14,976 nt of DNA from an uncultured Clostridia bacterium (GTDB lineage: Bacteria > Bacillota > Clostridia > UBA1381 > UMGS1253). The DNA is taken from NCBI GenBank assembly GCA_934456295.1, contig CAKSHB010000033.1, positions 1 through 14,976 of the forward strand, given 5' to 3'. Of this stretch, positions 6,859 through 14,829 are shown piece after piece. Under the pieces are notes generated by a model. It searched no databases and was not told the DNA's origin. It saw nothing but the letters and a program-made list of their open reading frames with translations. Within the stretch, counting starts at the first letter, position 1; each line of letters opens with the position of its first letter. Both the position numbers and the translations under genes were made by a program.

Positions 6859-9800
6859 ATGGATTTTACAATACTGTACGGACGCGCGGGCTGCGGAAAA
6901 ACGCACAGATGTGTTGAAAAAATTAAAGAATATATTGCATCGGGCGAAAAATGTATAATGATAATACCGGAACAGTTCAGCTACAGAACGGAAAAGCTTT
7001 TGACCGGAGCGCTCGGGGCAACAAGCTCCGAAACCGCCGAGGCGGTTACATTTACAAGGCTGGCAGGCAGAATACTTATGCGCCAAAGCGGCGCATCAAA
7101 GCTTCCCGTATCGGCGGCGGGAAAAAACATGCTGACATACCGCGCGCTCACGTCTGTCAGAAAGTCGCTTTCGACATATGCGCTTGCGGCGGAAAAGGTT
7201 GGCTTTGCCGATAAGGCAGCGTCGCTTATATCCGAATTTAAGCGTTACGGAATTTCACCGCAGGACGTTGCAAGGCTTGGCGAAAATGCGCAGGGGCGCG
7301 TGCTTTCGGCAAAGCTGTCCGACCTTGCGCTTATATACAGCAGCTATGATGAGCTTTTTTTGAGCGATTACAGCGATTTTGAGGATAATTTATATGTGGC
7401 TGCCGAAGTTTTGGAGCAGAGCGATTATCTTTGCGGTATACATATTTTTATAGATGAATTTACGGATTTTCTGCCACAGCATTATAAAATGCTTGAAGCT
7501 TTGTGTACGCGCGCGGCGAGTGTAACGGTGTGTTTGTGCGCAAATAAACAGCTTGGTACACAGGGGGTTTTTGCACCCGCATCAAGAACGTTTTTTAAAT
7601 TGAAAAATATGTGCCGCCGGAGCGCGAAGGTAAATTTCAGACAGGAATATCTGGGAGAAAATATGCTTCACAGGGGTAACGGGGAGCTTTTGTATCTTGA
7701 GAGAGGCTATGAAAACATCGGCTGTGCGCCTTATACGGAAAAGACCGAAAATATCAGGATTTTTGAGGCGCTGAACGTATATTCCGAGATAGAAAATGCC
7801 GCGCGCGAAATACAGAGAATTGTGCGTGACAAAAATGCGCGCTGGCGTGATATTGCAGTATGCTGCGGCGATGCGGACATGTATTTTGAGCCTGTTAAAA
7901 TTATTTTTGAGAGATACGGCATACCGTGCTTTCTTGCGGAAAAAAGAGCCGTTTCGTCACACCCGCTTATACTCACGCTTTTGTCTGCACTTGACATTCT
8001 GATAAGCGGATACAGCTATGAGGCAATGTTTTCATACCTTAAGACGGGATTTGCAAACGTGAACGCATACGAAACGGACATACTGGAAAACTATGTGCTT
8101 GCAACGGGAGCGGGCAGAAAGGCATGGCTCGACGAAAAGCCATGGAGCTACAAAAGCGATTTGTCCGACGGACAGGCGCAGATAAATGATGAAATTGATG
8201 AAATCAGAAGGCGCGTTACGGCGCCGCTCGCAAGACTTCGTGAAAATATAGGCAGCAAACACACTGTTTCACATGCATGTGAGGCTGTCTACAGGTTTGT
8301 ATGCGAGCTTGGCATGGACGAAAAAACACAGAAGCTGACAGATGAATTCAGAGCGTCGGGCGACCTTGTAAGTGCGAACAGGTACAGCCGCATATGGAAC
8401 GGCATCATGAACATACTTGACCAGGCTGTGCTGATAGCCGGAGATAAAAAGCTCGGCATGCAGCAGTTTAAGAATTTGCTGGAAACGGGCTTTATGAAGG
8501 AGCAGATGGGCATAATTCCTCAGGCGGCGGACGCGGTTTCGGTGCTTGATGTGCCGAATATGCGTGCATCTCAGTGTGAGTATATGTTTGCTCTCGGCAC
8601 AAATACGGGCGGATTTATGGGAACGGCGCCGTCAGAAGGCATACTGACCGACCGCGAGCGTGAGACCATAGGCAGCATGGGGACAGAGCTTGCGCCGACG
8701 GTGCGTGCATCGCTGTTTGACGCAAGGTTTGCAATATATAAAGCTGTAACAAGACCGCGACGCAGACTTTATCTGAGCTATGCAATATCCGGCATGTCGG
8801 GGGAGGCTATGGCGGAGTCGGAGGTGTGCTCAAATATACGCGGGCTGTTTCCGGCGGCGGTGATATCGGACGATTTGACGGAGCGGAAAAACGATGTATC
8901 GCTTCTTGCAGACCCGAAAGCTACATTCGGAGAGCTTGCGCTGCATATGGACGGTATGGGCGGCGGCGAGGAGCTGTGGCGCAGTGTGTATGACTGGTAT
9001 GAGTCACATGAGGAGTACAGAGAAAGGCTCGGCGTGCTGAAAAATGCACTTTCATATAAAACTGCGGCACAGCGTCTGAGCATGCGCCAGACACAAATGC
9101 TTTATCCGCACGGGATAAATACGAGTGTGAGCAGGCTTGAGCGTTACAGCAGATGTCCGTTTTCGTATTTTATCGAGTATACACTGAAGGCAAAGGAAAG
9201 AAAAATTCTGAAAATAGGCGCGCCCGACATAGGGAGCATTATGCATGCCGTGCTTGAGCGGTTTACAAAGCTTATTGAGCATGAGCACATAAACTGGAAA
9301 CAGATTGATGAGGAATACATACAGTCGGCGATATCGGCTATAATGGACGATTTGGGAGAAAAAATATTTCGCGGTTCGGCGCTTGACGGAAAATCTTCGC
9401 GCTATGTTATGCTGAGGCTCAAACGCAATCTGATAAGATGCGCAAAGCTGCTTGTCATGCATATAGCAAGCGGAAATTTTGAGCCTGCAGGCAGTGAGGT
9501 GCGTTTTGGCGATGACGGTGAGATTGAAGCGGTTGTAATGGATTTGTCAAGCGGAAAAAAGCTTAAAATACGGGGAATGATTGACCGTATCGATAAATGT
9601 GAAATGCCGGACGGAACATACTACAGGGTAATCGATTATAAATCGGGCAGAAAGAGTTTCAGCCTGGAAAATGTGTATAACGCGCTTGACTTGCAGCTGG
9701 TGGTATATCTTGAGGCGGCAATGCAGAATGATAAAAAGGCAAAGCCTGCCGGCATGCTGTATTTTCACATACATGAGCCGATGAAACGTACGGAAACAAG

Positions 9801-10212
9801 GCTCACACAGCAGGAGGCGGAAGATGAGTACAACAAGATGATGAAGCTTGACGGTCTGCTGCTCAATGATGAGGAAGTTCTGCGCAGCATGGATAAAACT
9901 CTAAATTCGGGATTTCTGCCCGTGAGCATGACGAAAAGCGGTGAAATACGGATAACGAAGTCGCTTGCAACCATGAGCCGTTTTGAGGTTTTGTTCAGAT
10001 ATGTAAAAAGTGAACTGAAAAAAATAGGAGACAGTATTTCAAGCGGCAAAATCGACATAATGCCCTGCCGCAGCGGCGGAGCGTCACCTTGTTCATACTG
10101 CGCATACAAATGTGTGTGCAAGTTTGATGTCACAAAGGACAATAACAGCTACCGCGAGTGCAGAAGCGCCGGAAATGACGAGGTTTGGGAAATGATGAAC
10201 GGGAGGGAGTAA
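6859..10212 (+). CDS. addB: ATP-dependent helicase/nuclease subunit B (AddB)
   Basis: AddB works with AddA to unwind and resect double-strand DNA ends until a Chi site is met, feeding RecA-dependent repair. The 1117-aa product (B. subtilis 1166) opens with a Walker A motif, GRAGCGKT (8-15). It carries a RecB-family nuclease domain near the C-terminus: GMIDRID with Asp909 and VIDYKSG with Asp926 and Lys928, then LQLVVYLEAA. Four cysteines for the AddB iron-sulfur staple are present: Cys766 (RYSRCPFSYF), Cys1078, Cys1081 and Cys1087 (CSYC, five residues, C), the same pattern as B. subtilis Cys801/1121/1124/1130. I chose ATG 6859 because family members start a few residues before Walker A and GGGGG lies 6 bases upstream; the frame is open back to a GTG at 6784 without a ribosome-binding site. 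It ends one base before addA, so the two are coupled. Confidence 0.96.
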   Translation: MDFTILYGRAGCGKTHRCVEKIKEYIASGEKCIMIIPEQFSYRTEKLLTGALGATSSETAEAVTFTRLAGRILMRQSGASKLPVSAAGKNMLTYRALTSVRKSLSTYALAAEKVGFADKAASLISEFKRYGISPQDVARLGENAQGRVLSAKLSDLALIYSSYDELFLSDYSDFEDNLYVAAEVLEQSDYLCGIHIFIDEFTDFLPQHYKMLEALCTRAASVTVCLCANKQLGTQGVFAPASRTFFKLKNMCRRSAKVNFRQEYLGENMLHRGNGELLYLERGYENIGCAPYTEKTENIRIFEALNVYSEIENAAREIQRIVRDKNARWRDIAVCCGDADMYFEPVKIIFERYGIPCFLAEKRAVSSHPLILTLLSALDILISGYSYEAMFSYLKTGFANVNAYETDILENYVLATGAGRKAWLDEKPWSYKSDLSDGQAQINDEIDEIRRRVTAPLARLRENIGSKHTVSHACEAVYRFVCELGMDEKTQKLTDEFRASGDLVSANRYSRIWNGIMNILDQAVLIAGDKKLGMQQFKNLLETGFMKEQMGIIPQAADAVSVLDVPNMRASQCEYMFALGTNTGGFMGTAPSEGILTDRERETIGSMGTELAPTVRASLFDARFAIYKAVTRPRRRLYLSYAISGMSGEAMAESEVCSNIRGLFPAAVISDDLTERKNDVSLLADPKATFGELALHMDGMGGGEELWRSVYDWYESHEEYRERLGVLKNALSYKTAAQRLSMRQTQMLYPHGINTSVSRLERYSRCPFSYFIEYTLKAKERKILKIGAPDIGSIMHAVLERFTKLIEHEHINWKQIDEEYIQSAISAIMDDLGEKIFRGSALDGKSSRYVMLRLKRNLIRCAKLLVMHIASGNFEPAGSEVRFGDDGEIEAVVMDLSSGKKLKIRGMIDRIDKCEMPDGTYYRVIDYKSGRKSFSLENVYNALDLQLVVYLEAAMQNDKKAKPAGMLYFHIHEPMKRTETRLTQQEAEDEYNKMMKLDGLLLNDEEVLRSMDKTLNSGFLPVSMTKSGEIRITKSLATMSRFEVLFRYVKSELKKIGDSISSGKIDIMPCRSGGASPCSYCAYKCVCKFDVTKDNNSYRECRSAGNDEVWEMMNGRE

Positions 10213-10213
10213 A
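10201..10213 (+). promoter_or_regulatory. addA ribosome-binding site inside the end of addB
   Basis: GGGAGG (10201-10206) lies in the last codons of addB, 7 bases before the addA ATG; the addB stop TAA (10210-10212) lies between them. This suggests translational coupling and equal output of the two subunits. Confidence 0.7.
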
Positions 10214-13200
10214 ATGGCGGTAAACTGGACCGAAGAGCAAAAAAAAGCAATAGAGAAAAGCGGCTGCAACCTTATTGTGGCAGCGGCGGCAGGTTCGGGA
10301 AAGACGGCTGTGCTTGTTGAAAAAATCGTAAACATGGTCGAAAACGGCACCGACATAGATTCGCTTCTTGTCACAACATTTACAGACGCAGCGGCAAAAA
10401 AAATGAAGCAGGAAATCGGAAACGAAATAAAAAACAGGCTTGTTTCGGACAAAGACAACGACCGTCTTGCAAGACAGCTTGTTCTTTTGGGTCGTGCGGA
10501 TATATGCACAATTGACTCATTTTGCATGAAGGTAGTTCGTGCAAATTTTCATCTGCTTGATATTGACCCCGATTTTAAAATTGCGGATAATAATGAGGGC
10601 GAGCTTTTGCGCAGACAGGCTGCGGAGGAGGTTTTTGCGGCACTGTATGAGAGCGGCGATGAGGATTTTTACGGCTTGCTCGAATGTTATGCAAGCCAAC
10701 GGGGCGATGACGCGCTTACGGAAAAAGCGCTTTTGCTCCACCGCTTTATACGCACTATGCCCGATTATAAAAAATGGCTGTCGCAGTGTATGGAGGAATA
10801 TGAAAATTTCGGCGGCGTGTTTGAGGGAAAATGGGGAGAGATTGTAAAAGTAAGTACCCGCACGACAATAGAAGGCTGTATAAGCAGCATAAAAAGCGCG
10901 CATGAGTACGCTTTGCAAAACGAGCAGATGGAGAGTTATGCCGTACCGCTCAAAGCAGACATGGCGGCGCTTGGGGATATACTGGAAACACTTGATACGG
11001 GAGATTTTGATACGCTTGCACTGAAAATCCGCTCGTATACGCCGGCAAAGGGCGGACGTGCAAAGCCGAAAACACCCGATGAGGTAAAGCTGCCCGTGAG
11101 CGAAAGACGCGAATATGTAAAAGAGCGTATGAAGTCGCTGGCAGGCAGATTTTACTATGATACGCAGGAGGGAATAGCGGAGGAGATGCACCTTGTGTCG
11201 GGACAGGTGCGCGCACTGTGCCGACTTGCCGGCATGATTGAGGAGAGATTTTTTGAGATAAAAAAGAGCAGGTCTGCGCTGGATTTCGGCGATATTGAGC
11301 ATCTGGCGCTGAAAGCGCTGACTGACGGCGGCGGTGAAGACATACGCCCGAGTGCGGCGGCAGATGAGCTGCGTGAAAAATATGAGATGATACTTATAGA
11401 CGAATATCAGGACTCAAATGAGCTGCAAGAGGCAATTTTTTCGCGTATAACGCGCGGCGATAATATATTCATGGTAGGCGACATAAAGCAGAGCATATAC
11501 CGTTTCAGGCATACAAATCCGCTTTTGTTCAGGAATAAAAAGGACAGCTACAGCGACAGCGAGGGCATAAACCAAAGGGTTATAATGTCAAAAAATTTCA
11601 GGAGCAGGCATGAAATAATAGACGGCGTAAATTATATAATGGAGCAGAACACATCACCGCTTGTAGGAGAGATAACATATGATGAAACAGAAGCGCTGAA
11701 CGCCGGAGCAGACTATCCCGAAACGGAAAAATCGGGCGGAGCGGTTGAGGTACATATACTCGGCGGCAGTGACGAAGACACAGGCGATGATGGAGATAAC
11801 GCTGTTTTCGGAGCGGAGGCAGAGGCAGTATGCGCGGCAAAGCGCATTATGAAGCTTATGGGGAGCGGTTTTGAGATATTTGACAAAAAAGAGGGCATGC
11901 GTCCCATCAGATATAAAGACATTGTAATCCTGATGCGTTCGCCCGGCGTTGATGCGCAAATTTTTGCGGATATACTTACGAGTTACGGCATACCCGTCTT
12001 TTCCGATGCCGGCAGCGGATATTTTGCGGCAGAGGAGATAGAACTTATGTTGTCGCTTTTGTCGGTCATAGATAACCCAATGCAGGACATAAGGCTTCTG
12101 GGGGTAATGCGCTCGGCAATAGGCGGCTTTACGGATACGGAACTTGCAGACATAAGGCTGTGTGACAGCAAATCGGATATATACGGAGCGGTTGTTTCCT
12201 GTTCACATGAGGACACGGAAACGGGCAGAAAATGCGCTTTGTTTCTCGGACGGCTCGAAAAGTGGCGCGCATGCTCACGCCGCATGGAGGTGCATGAGCT
12301 TATATGGTATCTGTATAATGACACAGGCTATTTTGATGTTGCGGCGGCAGGCGGTGCGGGAAAACAGAAACGCGCAAATCTGAATTTGCTGGCAGAATAT
12401 GCGCACAGTTATGAAAAGACGAGCTTTAAGGGGCTTTTTAACTTTGTGAATTATGCGGAACGCATAAAGGGTGCAAACCGCGATGTGGGCAGTGCAAAGA
12501 TACTCGGCGAAAATCAGGACGTTGTGCGGATTATGAGCATACATAAAAGCAAGGGGCTTGAATTTGGGGTTGTATTTCTTGCGCGGCTCGGTAAAAAGTT
12601 CAATACGGTTGATTTGCGCGGCGATGTGCTCATGCATACGGAACTTGGAATAGGCGTGGATTTTATCGATACGGAAAACCGATACAAATATCCGACGTTT
12701 ATAAAGCGTGCCATATGTGAAAAAATGAAATACGAGATGATGTCGGAGGAGCTGCGCGTGCTTTATGTGGCGCTGACGCGTGCGCGCGAAAAACTTATAC
12801 TCACAATGGCGCCCGGGCGCTGTGACTTAAAGTGGAAAAAATGGCTGACGGGAGCCGGCAGCAAAGAAAAAACGCTGCCGCAGTACTACACCTCGTCAGC
12901 AGACGGAGCGGCTGACTGGATAATGGGGGCTTTGGCACGGCATGAAGCATGCAGACAGACTGCGCCCGAGAAAATACAAAGCATAGAAAGCAATGCGGAA
13001 TTTGAGATACATTATTATACGGAAACACTGCCCGAATATGGCGGCGAAAGCGAAAAGACAGCTGAAACGGATATAAACGGAAGCAGCGAATGGGCTAAAA
13101 CGGTAAATTCCGTTTTCGGATATGCATATCCCTATGAGGCGGCGCGGAGCATACCGACAAAAATATCGGTGACTGAGATGAAGCGCATTGTAAACAACGA

Positions 13201-13792
13201 GCTTGACAGTGCACATGCGGGGTTGTACAATGAAGAACTGATACATATTCCGCAGTTTCTGGAGGAGAAAAAGGAGCTTAGCGCATCGCAGAGGGGCTGC
13301 GCCGTACACTTTATAATGCAGAACTTAAGGCTTGATGAGGCTCTGGACGAAGAAGGGATAAAGCGTCAGATAAAGCGCATGCTTGAAGATAAGGTTATAA
13401 CGGATAAACAGGCTGCGGCGGCAGACCCAAAAATGCCGGCTGCGTTTTTCGGGAGCAATTTGGGAAAACGCATGCTTAAAAGCGGCAGTGCGGTACGCGA
13501 AGCGCCGTTTGAGATACTAATTGACGCAAGCGAAATTAACGTTGCACAGTGCAGTGGCGAAAGTGTTTTGCTGCAGGGAATTATTGACTGTTACTTTTAT
13601 GAAAACGATGAAATTGTGCTTATAGACTATAAAACGGATTATGTGCGCACGAAGGCGGATATCGAAAAAATTTCCGAGCGATATCGGCTTCAGCTTGAGC
13701 TCTATGCACGTGCTTTAGAAAAAATTACGGGCAGACATGTGAAGGAGAAAAAATTATATTTATTTTCATGCAAAAGTGTGGTAGACTACTGA
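10214..13792 (+). CDS. addA: ATP-dependent helicase/nuclease subunit A (AddA)
   Basis: AddA is the motor and second nuclease of the AddAB repair complex. The 1192-aa product (B. subtilis 1232) has the full superfamily 1A helicase set: Q-motif WTEEQ (5-9), Walker A AAAAGSGKT with Lys30, motif Ia TTFTDAAAKKM (54-64), Walker B LIDEYQDS with Asp396/Glu397, motif III GDIKQSIYRF (422-431), motif V IMSIHKSKGLEF (about 773-784) and motif VI LRVLYVALTRARE (about 847-859). The C-terminal RecB-type nuclease has His1032 (AVHFIMQ), Asp1125 (GIIDCYF), Asp1138 and Lys1140 (IDYKTD), then YRLQLELYARAL. The 13-residue Asp-Asp spacing and Lys at +2 equal E. coli RecB Asp1067/Asp1080/Lys1082. All catalytic residues are present, so the enzyme should be active. 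No LexA box was recognised upstream of the addBA pair. Confidence 0.97.
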   Translation: MAVNWTEEQKKAIEKSGCNLIVAAAAGSGKTAVLVEKIVNMVENGTDIDSLLVTTFTDAAAKKMKQEIGNEIKNRLVSDKDNDRLARQLVLLGRADICTIDSFCMKVVRANFHLLDIDPDFKIADNNEGELLRRQAAEEVFAALYESGDEDFYGLLECYASQRGDDALTEKALLLHRFIRTMPDYKKWLSQCMEEYENFGGVFEGKWGEIVKVSTRTTIEGCISSIKSAHEYALQNEQMESYAVPLKADMAALGDILETLDTGDFDTLALKIRSYTPAKGGRAKPKTPDEVKLPVSERREYVKERMKSLAGRFYYDTQEGIAEEMHLVSGQVRALCRLAGMIEERFFEIKKSRSALDFGDIEHLALKALTDGGGEDIRPSAAADELREKYEMILIDEYQDSNELQEAIFSRITRGDNIFMVGDIKQSIYRFRHTNPLLFRNKKDSYSDSEGINQRVIMSKNFRSRHEIIDGVNYIMEQNTSPLVGEITYDETEALNAGADYPETEKSGGAVEVHILGGSDEDTGDDGDNAVFGAEAEAVCAAKRIMKLMGSGFEIFDKKEGMRPIRYKDIVILMRSPGVDAQIFADILTSYGIPVFSDAGSGYFAAEEIELMLSLLSVIDNPMQDIRLLGVMRSAIGGFTDTELADIRLCDSKSDIYGAVVSCSHEDTETGRKCALFLGRLEKWRACSRRMEVHELIWYLYNDTGYFDVAAAGGAGKQKRANLNLLAEYAHSYEKTSFKGLFNFVNYAERIKGANRDVGSAKILGENQDVVRIMSIHKSKGLEFGVVFLARLGKKFNTVDLRGDVLMHTELGIGVDFIDTENRYKYPTFIKRAICEKMKYEMMSEELRVLYVALTRAREKLILTMAPGRCDLKWKKWLTGAGSKEKTLPQYYTSSADGAADWIMGALARHEACRQTAPEKIQSIESNAEFEIHYYTETLPEYGGESEKTAETDINGSSEWAKTVNSVFGYAYPYEAARSIPTKISVTEMKRIVNNELDSAHAGLYNEELIHIPQFLEEKKELSASQRGCAVHFIMQNLRLDEALDEEGIKRQIKRMLEDKVITDKQAAAADPKMPAAFFGSNLGKRMLKSGSAVREAPFEILIDASEINVAQCSGESVLLQGIIDCYFYENDEIVLIDYKTDYVRTKADIEKISERYRLQLELYARALEKITGRHVKEKKLYLFSCKSVVDY

Positions 13793-13839
13793 TATAGAGA
13801 AAATGTATGCGCGGCATATGAAAAAAAGGAGGAAAAAGC

Positions 13840-14265
13840 ATGGCAAAGAGGGGTATATACAGCAGTGTGAGCCGTCCGAAGAAAAACAACGCCAAAATAG
13901 CGGCAACAGTACTCGGCGTTATCACAGCGCTGCTTGTTATATTTATAGTGTGGTGTGCATTTATGTTTTCGGGCAGCGGAGTATACGGAGATAAAGTGAG
14001 TGATATAAGCGAACTGAAAATACAGCTTGAAGAAAAAGATGCGCAGATTTCGGAGCTGCGGGAACAGATTGCAAAACTTGAGGAGCAGAAAAGACAGCTT
14101 GAGGAAAATGCGGCAAAACAGCCCGAGCCGAGTGCGGAGCCTTCTGCGTCACCGAGCGCAAAACCTACCGCAAAACCGACAAAGACGCCTGCGGCACAAA
14201 AAACGGCTGCGCCCGAAAACAGCTCGGAATCTGCCTCGGAGCAGCCGGAACAGCGGAATGAATAG
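13840..14265 (+). CDS. Unrecognised single-pass membrane protein with coiled coil and Pro/Ala/Ser/Thr-rich tail
   Basis: I do not recognise this 141-aa protein. It begins with a basic cytoplasmic segment (1-19, MAKRGIYSSVSRPKKNNAK), followed by one hydrophobic helix (about 20-43, including VLGVITALLVIFIVW). A charged heptad-like coiled coil follows (about 56-92: SELKIQLEEKDAQISELREQ and onward). The tail (94-141) is built of Pro, Ala, Ser, Thr, Lys and Glu with short repeats such as PSAEPSASPSAKPTAKPT. Positive-inside reasoning puts the coil and tail outside the membrane. The TM-plus-coil plan recalls divisome proteins such as DivIC/FtsL, but no family motif is seen and the tail is unlike them. 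The ATG has a strong AGGAGG (13827-13832) 7 bases upstream. It starts 47 bases after addA with no terminator between, so it may share that transcript. Confidence 0.82.
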   Translation: MAKRGIYSSVSRPKKNNAKIAATVLGVITALLVIFIVWCAFMFSGSGVYGDKVSDISELKIQLEEKDAQISELREQIAKLEEQKRQLEENAAKQPEPSAEPSASPSAKPTAKPTKTPAAQKTAAPENSSESASEQPEQRNE

Positions 14266-14316
14266 TATGTGTACAAAACTGTTATAAAAATAAGTCCGAA
14301 ATGATAAAAATAAGCC

Positions 14317-14345
14317 TTGACACACAGCAAAAAAAAGTTTAAAAT
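14317..14345 (+). promoter_or_regulatory. sigma-A promoter in the region before rny
   Basis: A perfect TTGACA (14317-14322) and TAAAAT (14340-14345) are spaced by 17 bases, identical in both hexamers and spacing to the promoter at 2873-2901. Transcription would start near 14352. That is about 480 nt before the next coding start, so it drives either a very long leader or a separate RNA. Confidence 0.65.
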
Positions 14346-14456
14346 ATTAGTGTATGGTTAAATTTGCAACATGTGCGACAGTGTGTGCGGATTTGACCTG
14401 TGTAAAATGAAAATGAATTATGATACAAAAACGGGCGGCATGGCAGGCTGCACCTG

Positions 14457-14473
14457 AATTGGTTTAACCGATT
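14457..14473 (+). other. Short hairpin with TTA loop
   Basis: AATTGGT (14457-14463) pairs with ACCGATT (14467-14473) through seven pairs, one of them T-G, around a three-base TTA loop. It overlaps an alternative stem, TTTGC (14472-14476) with GCAAA (14482-14486). The two could be mutually exclusive at their shared bases. Confidence 0.35.
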
Positions 14474-14580
14474 TGCGAAAAGCAAAATTGTTCATCAGAA
14501 TTATTCATACCATTATCAAAGCTTTACTTATTATTTATTATGTGATGAGTTTTTTGCATTGTATAAACCTTTATTATATT

Positions 14581-14602
14581 GCCGGCTGAATGAAAGAGCG
14601 GC
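14581..14602 (+). other. GC-rich hairpin before the long stem
   Basis: GCCG (14581-14584) pairs with CGGC (14599-14602), and CT (14586-14587) with AG (14597-14598). One G is bulged and the loop has 9 bases. It is the most GC-rich patch of an AT-rich intergenic region, which favours a selected RNA structure over chance. Confidence 0.4.
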
Positions 14603-14619
14603 TCGGTGATTTGCTGTGA

Positions 14620-14673
14620 GGCGAAGATTTGATATATAACAAAGAGCTGTTGTATATACGGAAATTTTTCGCC
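14620..14673 (+). other. Long 21-bp imperfect hairpin, probable structured RNA element
   Basis: The 5' arm 14620-14640 (starting GGCGAAGATTT) pairs with the 3' arm 14649-14673 (ending TTCGCC). The lower stem has 11 pairs with one bulged T (14665) and one G-T pair. Two unpaired G (14660-14661) separate it from an upper stem of 10 pairs with one bulged A (14658) and one T-G pair. The loop is AAAGAGCT (14641-14648). No T-tract follows the stem (GGGGTATATA instead), so it is not an intrinsic terminator. Confidence 0.6.
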
Positions 14674-14722
14674 GGGGTATATATTTATTGTATGGATATT
14701 TGTATGAGAAGTTCTATAGGGG

Positions 14723-14757
14723 CATGCATGAAGGCTTTTGCATAAGCTTTTTGCATG
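14723..14757 (+). other. Imperfect hairpin with internal direct repeat upstream of rny
   Basis: CATGCA (14723-14728) pairs with TGCATG (14752-14757). The stem continues through a T-T mismatch, GAAG with CTTT, and a bulged G to CTT with AAG, around a loop of TTGCAT. The element also contains two near-direct copies of GCTTTTGCAT at 14734-14743 and 14746-14756. It lies about 70 bases before the rny start. Confidence 0.4.
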
Positions 14758-14829
14758 TGAAATCTGTTAAAATTGAATACAGGGGGCAGTATGTGACCGT
14801 GCACCGCTCAAAAAAAGATGAGGAGGTGT

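Larger units (their letters stand above)
14266..14829 (+). other. Gene-free, AT-rich but hairpin-dense region; possible long rny leader or small RNA
   Basis: This stretch of about 560 bases has no convincing coding frame. After the promoter at 14317 it contains a series of possible RNA hairpins: 14457-14473, 14472-14486 (overlapping the first, so an alternative), 14581-14602, 14620-14673 and 14723-14757. I found no clear T-tract terminator after any of them, so a transcript could read through into the downstream gene. I do not recognise a known riboswitch, T-box, SRP RNA, tmRNA or tRNA. The structure is visible in the sequence; a regulatory function is inference. Confidence 0.45.

Noticed and set aside
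13803..13994. Plus-strand frame of 63 codons after addA starting at 13803
   Set aside because: It overlaps the AGGAGG site and the first third of the 141-aa membrane protein in another frame, and shows no recognisable features.
14352..14829. Known structured RNAs (riboswitch, T-box, SRP RNA, tmRNA, tRNA) in the rny upstream region
   Set aside because: I found no T-box AGGGTGGNACCGCG, no SRP tetraloop core, no tRNA arms and no riboswitch core I recognise by eye; a 6S-type RNA could not be ruled in because no closing stem was found.
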